12,934 nucleotides of DNA from Candidatus Tagabacteria bacterium CG_4_10_14_0_2_um_filter_40_13 (GTDB taxonomy: Bacteria; Patescibacteriota; Minisyncoccia; GCA-002779875), in assembly GCA_002792165.1 (NCBI GenBank), contig PFNV01000017.1, forward strand, positions 1-12,934. Reading direction: 5' to 3'. The position numbers and the translations under genes were made by a program. Below are positions 1 through 4,528 of the stretch, one piece after another (the first letter of the stretch is position 1; every line of letters starts with the position of its first letter). Below the pieces are notes generated by a model, which was not told where the DNA came from, made no database searches, and worked only from the letters and a program-made list of their open reading frames with translations.

Positions 1-177
1 TTCTTTTTTTGTGGGTTTCGCCGTGCCGATATCCATTCCGCGGTAAATTTGGCGCGAGTCCGCGGAAACGATTTCTCCGTTGAATTTTCCGGCGATTTTA
101 ACCGCCAAGGCGCTTTTGCCCGACGCCGTCGGCCCGATAATAACGACTATTTTTGGGTTTTTAGCATTTTTCCGCAT
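1..177 (-). CDS. miaA: tRNA dimethylallyltransferase MiaA, N-terminal 59 residues (cut by left edge)
   Basis: MiaA transfers a dimethylallyl group to N6 of A37 in tRNAs that read codons beginning with U; it is the first step of ms2i6A synthesis. The visible protein starts MRKNAKNPKIVVIIGPTASG and continues with KSALAVKIAGKFNGEIVSAD. The P-loop GPTASGKS lies at residues 15-22, followed by SADSRQIYRGMDIGTAKPT at about 39-57, which is the family's DSRQ(V/I)Y substrate-binding signature. The ATG at 177 is the only good in-frame start. No Shine-Dalgarno is visible upstream. The gene follows miaB on the same strand after 43 bp, so the two are probably cotranscribed and act in sequence on the same base. 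A 34-bp palindromic repeat fills most of the gap. The C-terminal four fifths lie outside the window, so whether the gene is intact is unknown. Confidence 0.95.
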   Translation of the reverse strand, partial: MRKNAKNPKIVVIIGPTASGKSALAVKIAGKFNGEIVSADSRQIYRGMDIGTAKPTKKE

Positions 178-190
178 TTTATTTATTACT

Positions 191-224
191 TTAGACAAAA
201 TCAACGATCGTACAAGTTGTCTAA
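191..224 (-). repeat. 34-bp imperfect palindromic repeat, copy 1
   Basis: Read on the minus strand, it starts TTAGACAA, has the core TACGATCGTTGA and ends TTGTCTAA, so the arms form a perfect 8-bp inverted repeat. A second copy at 6387-6420, read on the plus strand, has the same length and 28 of 34 identical positions. This copy fills most of the miaB-miaA gap. It includes the TAG stop codon of miaB (221-223) and ends 13 bp before the miaA ATG. Its function is unknown; a protein-binding site, an RNA hairpin between the cistrons or a small mobile palindrome would all fit. Confidence 0.75.
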
Positions 225-1384
225 TTTTTATATTTTATAATTTCTTCTAAAATTTTTCTTCGACGTTTTTTATCTTGATGAGGAATATTATCTTTTAGTT
301 TGAAAGCGGCAGTGCCTGGCCGGGGAGAGTAGCAGGCGATATAAGCATTGCAAAATTTTATATTCCGCATTGCTTTGGCGGTATTTTCAAACTGTTTCTT
401 CGTTTCGCCGGGAAATCCGACAATGATATCCGTGGAAATTTTCGCTTCCGGAATTTGTTTCCTGATTTTTTTAATCAGATTTTTATAGCGTTCAATGGTA
501 TATTTGCGATTCATCTTTTTTAAGATCGTATTATCGCCTGATTGAAGCGGCAAATGAATTTCTTTGGAAATTTTTGGGCATTCGGCGATTGTTTTAATAA
601 GTTCATCGGACATATCTTTAGGATGACTGGTAAGGAATTTGATTTGGAATTTGCCTGGCAGATTATTGATTATTCTAAGCAATGCAGGGAATTTTACAGG
701 AAATGAATTTTTTAATTCCTTATCCTTTGGCGGAGAACCTGATTTTTCTTTTCCCGCCTTTATTTTATTTTTACTTAAGGATCCCACCGCCAGCCCGATA
801 AAAGAAAAATCAGGCTCTTCCTCGTGCAAAGCGGAAAAAAAATCGAACTTTCCTGAATAAGAATTTACATTTTGGCCCAAAAGCCAGATTTTTTTGCAAC
901 CATTTTTAATCAAATTTTTAACTTCGGCGATAATTTCATTTGCCGGCCTGGATTTTTCTCGGCCTCGCGTATACGGCACGGCGCAATAAGTGCAAAAATT
1001 ATTGCATCCGGTCATAATTGGCACGAAGGCGCCGGAATTATCGGAATGAATCGGTTCGCCAGCCGGCGGATCAAAATATTCGTCTGGATGCCAAATCTCG
1101 CTCACTTTGGATTTTAGTTTCTTCCTGTCTTCGGGAAGCACGCATCCCGCCAGAATTATTTTCTTGCCCCGAGCTTTACCGAAGGGCTTTTTTCCAAAAC
1201 GGTTGATTTTCGAATAAACTCTGTCCATTGCCGATTGCCGGACCGAGCAGGCGTTAATAACCACCAAATTTGCTTTTTCGATTTGGTTTGTTCGAGTGTG
1301 CCCCATATTTTCCAAGCGCCGGGCAATTCTTTCGGAATCGGCATAATTCGCCTGACATCCGTATGTTGCAATAAAATATTTCAT
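221..1384 (-). CDS. miaB: tRNA-2-methylthio-N6-dimethylallyladenosine synthase MiaB (no TRAM domain)
   Basis: MiaB is a radical-SAM enzyme with two Fe-S clusters that adds a methylthio group at C2 of i6A37 in tRNA. The N-terminal UPF0004 domain carries its cluster cysteines at C10 (YGCQAN), C46 (INACSVR) and C81 (AGCVLP). The radical-SAM motif CNNFCTYC gives C127, C131 and C134, within TGCNNFCTYCAVPYTRGRE. LLGQNVNSY (168-176), LTSHPKDMSDELI (251-263) and YSPRPGT (352-358) are MiaB-type signatures and favour it over MtaB or RimO. Two oddities: about 40 extra residues at roughly 183-229, containing a perfect DNA inverted repeat, and an end at residue 387 just after the radical-SAM barrel, where family members usually continue into a TRAM domain to about 440-470 residues. 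The ATG at 1384 lies about 8 nt after a predicted transcription start. miaA follows on the same strand. Confidence 0.95.
   Translation of the reverse strand: MKYFIATYGCQANYADSERIARRLENMGHTRTNQIEKANLVVINACSVRQSAMDRVYSKINRFGKKPFGKARGKKIILAGCVLPEDRKKLKSKVSEIWHPDEYFDPPAGEPIHSDNSGAFVPIMTGCNNFCTYCAVPYTRGREKSRPANEIIAEVKNLIKNGCKKIWLLGQNVNSYSGKFDFFSALHEEEPDFSFIGLAVGSLSKNKIKAGKEKSGSPPKDKELKNSFPVKFPALLRIINNLPGKFQIKFLTSHPKDMSDELIKTIAECPKISKEIHLPLQSGDNTILKKMNRKYTIERYKNLIKKIRKQIPEAKISTDIIVGFPGETKKQFENTAKAMRNIKFCNAYIACYSPRPGTAAFKLKDNIPHQDKKRRRKILEEIIKYKN
738..814. repeat. 77-bp segment with perfect 15-bp inverted repeats inside miaB
   Basis: CCTGATTTTTCTTTT at 738-752 is the exact reverse complement of AAAAGAAAAATCAGG at 800-814, with 47 bp between them. 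The segment lies inside the stretch of miaB that encodes about 40 residues absent from typical MiaB (plus-strand positions about 698-838). In the protein the two arms encode PDFSF and KEKSG. An in-frame palindrome inside a conserved gene resembles the Rickettsia palindromic elements; homology to those is not claimed. Confidence 0.7.
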
Positions 1385-1394
1385 ATGCTATAAT
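1366..1394 (+). promoter_or_regulatory. sigma70-type promoter of the class-III aminotransferase gene
   Basis: The -35 is TTGCAA (1366-1371), the spacer is 17 bp, and the -10 is TATAAT (1389-1394) preceded by an extended TGc (1386-1388). The predicted start is near 1401, giving a leader of about 48 nt that ends in a Shine-Dalgarno. The -35 and spacer lie within the first codons of miaB on the other strand. Confidence 0.7.
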
Positions 1395-1398
1395 CAGC

Positions 1399-1427
1399 AT
1401 AATAGAAATTTTAATCGCTCTTTGCAA
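1399..1427 (-). promoter_or_regulatory. sigma70-type promoter of miaB
   Basis: On the minus strand, TTGCAA (1427-1422) is followed by 17 bp and TATTAT (1404-1399). The predicted start is near 1392, about 8 nt before the miaB ATG. It faces the aminotransferase promoter, so the two predicted transcripts overlap by about 10 nt at their 5' ends and the two promoters could exclude each other. Confidence 0.5.
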
Positions 1428-1436
1428 TATAGATTT

Positions 1437-1442
1437 AGGAGG
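1437..1442 (+). promoter_or_regulatory. Strong Shine-Dalgarno that fixes the aminotransferase start
   Basis: AGGAGG lies 6 nt before the ATG at 1449. This settles the start there rather than at the in-frame TTG at 1422, which falls in the predicted leader. It is the clearest Shine-Dalgarno in the window. Confidence 0.85.
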
Positions 1443-1448
1443 CGTGAA

Positions 1449-2837
1449 ATGTCCAAAAAGAGAACGAAAGAAGAGTATTTTGCCAAAGAGAAAGAATTAA
1501 TCGGGACCTCAACAGTTGATTTCGACGGTCCGGTTATAATCGGCGGAAAAGGCATCGTCGGATACGATTTGAATGGGAAAGAATTTTTGGATTTTACCGG
1601 ACAGATTAGCCTGTTAAACACCGGCTACGGACCGAAAGAAGTTGTAAGCGCGATTTGCCAGCAGGCGAAAAGCGGCGTCCATTCCTGTATTTCCGCGGAT
1701 TACCCGTTTCTAAACGAAATCACTATTAATCGCAGAAAACTGGAAGTTTCGCGGGTTGCTTTGGCTGAAAAATTAATTGAAATCACCGATAAAGTAATGC
1801 CTTTTAAGAAGAGAGTGTATTTTGAAGATTCCGGAGCAACGGCAGTTGACCTCGCGGGAAAAATCGCGGAGATTACGCATATCAGAAATCGTGGCATCGG
1901 AACGGAAAGTTTACAGCGTCATTTCGAAAGCGATATCTTTATCCCTTCCGAGTTTGAACTTTTCAAGTTTTCATTCTTGGTATTCAGAAACGCTTTTCAC
2001 GGCCGCCATGGTTTGGCCCAGCTTTTTACAAATTCCAAGCCAAAACAGATGTGGGCGGTGTCTTCAAGTTGCGCGGTTGGCCGCTTGCCGTTCCCAACAC
2101 CAGGGATTAATGGCTGGAAATTTTCGCGGACAGTAAAAAGCGCAGAAGAGCATATTTCAAAATTCGCACCAATCCTTGCTTTTATTTTCGAACCGGTCCA
2201 GGGGGAAGGCGGGATAAATGTTCCTGATGGCGCTCTTTTAAAAGAGTTGGCGGGTTATTTAAGAGAAAAAGGAATTTATATTATTGCCGACGAGATTCAG
2301 GCCGGGCTCGGAAGAACGGGAAAAATGTGGGCATGCGAGCACTTCGGGATTGAGCCTGATATGCTGATTACTTCAAAATCTTTCAGCGCGGGCATAGGAG
2401 GAGTATCTGCGGTTATCGTCAACGACGATAAATTTAAAGATTTAGAACCTGGAATGCATTCGGGAAGTCATCATGCCAGTCCGATACCTGTTGCCGCGGC
2501 AATCGCCAATATTGATTTAATTTTACGGAAAAATCTAGTCGAGCAGTCCGCGAATCACGGCGCTTATCTATTGAGGCGGCTGGAAGCGATAAAAGAAAAA
2601 CGGCCTTCTTTAATTTCTGATGTAAGAGGATTGGGACTCATGATTGGAATTGAATTCCAGACCGCGGAAATCCGGGACGCGGTCGCGAAAGAGTGCAAGA
2701 TGAACGGTTTACTGCTCGCTCCATGCGGTCAGAAAGTGATCCGTATGACTCCGCCTTTGATAGTGACCATTGAAGAAATCGATAAAGCACTGGATATTTT
2801 TGAAAATGTTTTAAATTATTTTTTGGGAAAACCTTAA
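1449..2837 (+). CDS. Class-III PLP-dependent aminotransferase, substrate unknown
   Basis: A 462-residue fold-type I transaminase of class III, the family of 4-aminobutyrate, ornithine and acetylornithine aminotransferases. Visible landmarks are FLDFTGQISLLNTGYG (46-61), FHGRHG (183-188), EPVQGEGG (248-255), DEIQAGLGRTGKMWACEHFG (281-300) with the PLP-pyridine Asp281, TSKSFSAG (308-315) with the expected Schiff-base Lys310, and DVRGLGLMIGIEF (391-403). Several usual features are altered. The phosphate-binding SG(T/A)EA segment reads SGATAVDLAGKIA (128-140), and about 40 unusual residues (141-181) precede the HGR motif. The start at 1449 is chosen on the AGGAGG at 1437. The gene stands alone with its own promoter and terminator, so neighbours give no substrate clue. 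The family assignment is firm; a name such as GABA transaminase would be a guess. Confidence 0.9.
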   Translation: MSKKRTKEEYFAKEKELIGTSTVDFDGPVIIGGKGIVGYDLNGKEFLDFTGQISLLNTGYGPKEVVSAICQQAKSGVHSCISADYPFLNEITINRRKLEVSRVALAEKLIEITDKVMPFKKRVYFEDSGATAVDLAGKIAEITHIRNRGIGTESLQRHFESDIFIPSEFELFKFSFLVFRNAFHGRHGLAQLFTNSKPKQMWAVSSSCAVGRLPFPTPGINGWKFSRTVKSAEEHISKFAPILAFIFEPVQGEGGINVPDGALLKELAGYLREKGIYIIADEIQAGLGRTGKMWACEHFGIEPDMLITSKSFSAGIGGVSAVIVNDDKFKDLEPGMHSGSHHASPIPVAAAIANIDLILRKNLVEQSANHGAYLLRRLEAIKEKRPSLISDVRGLGLMIGIEFQTAEIRDAVAKECKMNGLLLAPCGQKVIRMTPPLIVTIEEIDKALDIFENVLNYFLGKP

Positions 2838-2859
2838 ATCAATGTAATGGTTTAAATTC

Positions 2860-2890
2860 AAACCCCGTAGAAATACGGAGGTTTTATTTT
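2860..2890 (+). terminator. Rho-independent terminator after the aminotransferase gene
   Basis: The stem AAACC-c-CGTA with loop GAAA pairs with TACGGaGGTTT (one bulged A at 2879), followed by the T-rich TATTTT. It starts 22 bp after the stop codon. The GAAA tetraloop favours a stable RNA hairpin. Confidence 0.7.
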
Positions 2891-2905
2891 GCGCACTTTA
2901 GGGGG

Positions 2906-2943
2906 AACAGGCTTGCCTGCCGGCAGGTAGGTTAGAACCTGTT
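2906..2943. repeat. Nested palindrome with core CCTGCCGGCAGG
   Basis: The core at 2916-2927 is a perfect 12-bp palindrome. It extends imperfectly to about 20 bp and sits inside an outer inverted repeat AACAGG (2906-2911) / CCTGTT (2938-2943). From memory, CCTGCCGGCAGG-type palindromes recur between genes in Parcubacteria; that is recollection and not something this window shows. Confidence 0.65.
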
Positions 2944-3032
2944 TGAATGAAAAAAGACGAGTGAGACCCGTCTCTAAGTAGGTTTATTTTTCATCACCAT
3001 TATTTAACTAACGAATAACTGTTTCTTTTTCA

Positions 3033-3050
3033 GAAAAAATATGTTTTTTC
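3033..3050. repeat. AT-only inverted repeat (hairpin)
   Basis: GAAAAAA (3033-3039) pairs with TTTTTTC (3044-3050) around the loop TATG. It could act as a weak terminator in either direction, but the stem has only one G-C pair. Confidence 0.45.
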
Positions 3051-3054
3051 TCGT

Positions 3055-3098
3055 GATATAACTATATGCGACCGCATACTGCTATATCATACTGCTAT
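3055..3098. repeat. Interrupted palindrome plus 13-bp tandem duplication
   Basis: GATATA (3055-3060) pairs with TATATC (3083-3088), and inside it TATGCG (3065-3070) pairs with CGCATA (3073-3078). The 11-mer CATACTGCTAT occurs at 3075-3085 and again at 3088-3098, a direct repeat with period 13. No gene is associated. Confidence 0.6.
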
Positions 3099-3154
3099 TT
3101 ATCCGTCGTTCTGAAATCTAAATATTTCTAGCGTGGCCAGAGCGTCAAAAGTCA

Positions 3155-3171
3155 AATACTGGTGCAGTATT
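3155..3171. repeat. Perfect 7-bp hairpin
   Basis: AATACTG (3155-3161) and CAGTATT (3165-3171) flank a 3-nt loop GTG. It lies in the middle of the gene-free region and no T-run follows, so it is not an obvious terminator. Confidence 0.5.
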
Positions 3172-3193
3172 CTAAAGATAGTCTGAACGCATT

Positions 3194-3218
3194 TCGCTCC
3201 TCGACAAGCTCGGAGCGA
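3194..3218. repeat. GC-rich inverted repeat TCGCTCC...GGAGCGA
   Basis: A 7-bp perfect stem (3194-3200 with 3212-3218) has an 11-nt loop containing TCGACAAGCTC. It resembles the GC-rich palindromes scattered between genes in many small genomes. Confidence 0.55.
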
Positions 3219-3362
3219 GGAAGTCCCCCCGCGAAAATTCGGAAAGGCAGCGGAGCCGCACCGCTCAAAACCGCAAAAGAACCCGGAGAAAAACAATCGG
3301 TTCGAACCATGTTTTGCGAAATCGTGAATTCGTTTTTACCCCCAAAATTGAATACAAATTAG

Positions 3363-3383
3363 TCGCCGAGCGAAGCGAGGCGA
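3363..3383. repeat. GC-rich inverted repeat TCGCC...GGCGA downstream of tRNA-Leu
   Basis: A 5-bp stem (3363-3367 with 3379-3383) encloses the GCGA-rich GAGCGAAGCGA. It lies 27 bp past the tRNA 3' end on the tRNA's strand and could be its terminator, but the following sequence (CTAATTTG) is a poor T-run. Confidence 0.4.
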
Positions 3384-3409
3384 GCCAACGAAATTTGACT
3401 TTTCCTTAC

Positions 3410-3496
3410 TGGTGCCCAGAGGGGGATTCGAACCCCCACGGGATTGCTCCCAATGGTTTTTGAGACCATCTTGTCTACCGATTCCAACACCTGGGC
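3410..3496 (-). tRNA. tRNA-Leu, anticodon CAA
   Basis: An 87-nt type-II tRNA with encoded 3' CCA. The acceptor stem is GCCCAGG / TCTGGGC (last pair G-U) with discriminator A. The D-loop carries GG. The anticodon stem is ATGGT/ACCAT around CTCAAAA, giving anticodon CAA for the UUG codon. The long variable arm has the stem GGGA-gcaa-TCCC, as expected for leucine. The T-arm is GGGGG-TTCGAAT-CCCCC. A36, A37 and A38 are all A, the recognition pattern of MiaA, so this tRNA is a likely substrate of the MiaA/MiaB pair in this window. It is transcribed away from parB, from a promoter that interleaves with parB's. Confidence 0.97.
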
Positions 3497-3511
3497 GTTT
3501 CTCTAATTTCT

Positions 3512-3540
3512 AATTTAATTCATTTGCATTCATCAGTCAA
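3512..3540 (-). promoter_or_regulatory. Promoter of tRNA-Leu
   Basis: On the minus strand, TTGACT (3540-3535) is followed by 17 bp and TAAATT (3517-3512). The start would be near 3505, leaving a 5' leader of about 9 nt for RNase P to remove. It interleaves with the parB promoter. Confidence 0.55.
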
Positions 3541-3552
3541 TTTGTGTAAAAT
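3524..3552 (+). promoter_or_regulatory. Promoter of parB, predicted leaderless
   Basis: TTGCAT (3524-3529), 17-bp spacer, TAAAAT (3547-3552). The -10 ends 7 nt before the ATG at 3560, so the transcript should begin at or one base before the start codon. No Shine-Dalgarno is present. Confidence 0.6.
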
Positions 3553-3559
3553 TTTATTC

Positions 3560-4528
3560 ATGGATAATGAATTTGCGTCACTCAAAAAAGAAAATGGCGT
3601 TTTTTGGATTGAAGTAGAGAAAATCAGATCTAATCCATTTCAACCTCGCCGCGAATTTGACGAGAAAAAACTTGCCGGTTTGAGCGAATCCATCCGTCAA
3701 TACGGAGTTTTACAGCCTTTGGTAGTTAGCCGGAAAGAATATGAAACTGAAACGGGGGTAGATGTTGAGTATGAATTAATTGCCGGTGAAAGACGCCTGA
3801 TGGCTTCTAAGATGGCGAGTTTAAGGCAGGTGCCAGTTATTATCCGCGAAGAACCCACAGAGCAAGTTAAGTTGGAACTGGCGCTCATTGAAAATATTCA
3901 GCGGGAAGATTTGAATCCGGTTGAACGCGCCAGGGCTTTCCGCCAATTAATAGATAGTTTTAAATTGAAACATCACGAAGTCGGCTCGAAAATAGGTAAG
4001 AGCCGCGAATTTGTTACTAATACTTTAAGAATCTTATTGCTTCCGGAAGAAATTCAGGATGGTCTAAGCAAGGGTTTGATAACAGAAGGCCACACAAGAC
4101 CGCTTTTGATGCTTATTAAGAATCCTGACCAGCAGACATTGCTTTATAAGGAAATTATTTATAAACAAATGACGGTCCGCGAGGCGGAAAAATTTTCGCG
4201 GTCCATTGCCGTATCCAGAAGCCGGAAAGCGGAAGCATTGCCGAATCCGGAAATACGCTTGTTTGAGGAAAAACTGTCCGATGCTCTCGGCACAAGGGTT
4301 TCCATAGAGAAAAATGGAGAAAAAGGAAAAATCTCGATAGAATTTTTTTCGGACGAAGAATTAAACGCGCTTCTTAATCGTATCCACGATATTTGCGCTA
4401 AAAAAGAAGAAAATATTGAATCTGTCGATGAGATTGATATCGGACAAAATTCCGAACTTTCCGGCGAAAATACGCCTCAAGATAATATTCAGACCGAAGA
4501 AGACCTTTCGGAAAATTTTACTATTTGA
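3560..4528 (+). CDS. parB: ParB/Spo0J-family chromosome partition protein
   Basis: ParB proteins bind parS centromere sites, use CTP to load as sliding clamps, and work with the ATPase ParA in chromosome segregation. This 322-residue protein has the N-terminal ParB domain: IRSNPFQPRREFDEKKLAGLS-type sequence at 22-42, YGVLQPLVV (48-56), IAGERRLMASKMA (74-86) with the GERR nucleotide-binding motif, and ENIQREDLNPVERA (111-124). The central HTH follows at about 137-160 (HHEVGSKIGKSREFVTNTLR). A C-terminal dimerisation-type segment spans about 230-280, and an acidic, probably disordered tail runs from about 282 to 322. The start at 3560 is preferred because the -10 box ends 7 nt before it and an upstream in-frame TTG at 3524 coincides with the -35. 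No parA is visible. Its 3' end overlaps the convergent rel gene by 8 bp. Confidence 0.93.
   Translation: MDNEFASLKKENGVFWIEVEKIRSNPFQPRREFDEKKLAGLSESIRQYGVLQPLVVSRKEYETETGVDVEYELIAGERRLMASKMASLRQVPVIIREEPTEQVKLELALIENIQREDLNPVERARAFRQLIDSFKLKHHEVGSKIGKSREFVTNTLRILLLPEEIQDGLSKGLITEGHTRPLLMLIKNPDQQTLLYKEIIYKQMTVREAEKFSRSIAVSRSRKAEALPNPEIRLFEEKLSDALGTRVSIEKNGEKGKISIEFFSDEELNALLNRIHDICAKKEENIESVDEIDIGQNSELSGENTPQDNIQTEEDLSENFTI

Larger units (their letters stand above)
2891..3409. other. 519-bp intergenic region without a credible gene, rich in palindromes
   Basis: Reading both strands I find no open frame with a plausible start, Shine-Dalgarno and recognisable protein. The region instead holds several small inverted and direct repeats: 2906-2943, 3033-3050, 3055-3098, 3155-3171, 3194-3218 and 3363-3383. 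The left part to about 3130 is AT-rich; about 3190-3310 is clearly more GC-rich. Whether it is an RNA gene, a repeat cluster or decayed sequence cannot be decided here. Confidence 0.6.

Noticed and set aside
178..216. A separate promoter for miaA inside the 34-bp element (TTGATT, 17 bp, TAAAAT)
   Set aside because: The -10 would overlap the ATG itself and transcription would begin inside the gene, with the next ATG out of frame.
1422..1448. Earlier in-frame TTG start for the aminotransferase
   Set aside because: It lies upstream of the AGGAGG at 1437-1442, which is ideally spaced for the ATG at 1449.
3215..3290. GAGGAAGTCC followed by AGAACCCGG, reminiscent of the conserved ends of RNase P RNA
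   Set aside because: The two strings are only about 60 nt apart, against roughly 200-300 in bacterial RNase P, and the other conserved regions are absent.
3099..3296. A 65-codon minus-strand open frame in the gene-free region
   Set aside because: It starts with TTG, has no Shine-Dalgarno or -10 box at a suitable distance, runs through several palindromes, and its product matches nothing I recognise.
3297..3312. GGTTCGAACC, which looks like a T-loop of another tRNA
   Set aside because: The string is simply a palindrome; no acceptor, anticodon or D-arm can be built around it.
3157..3415. TACTGGTGC occurs at 3157-3165 and again over the tRNA-Leu 3' end (3407-3415), as if flanking an integrated element
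   Set aside because: Only 9 bp match, far less than usual att duplications, and the 240 bp between contain no integrase or other gene.
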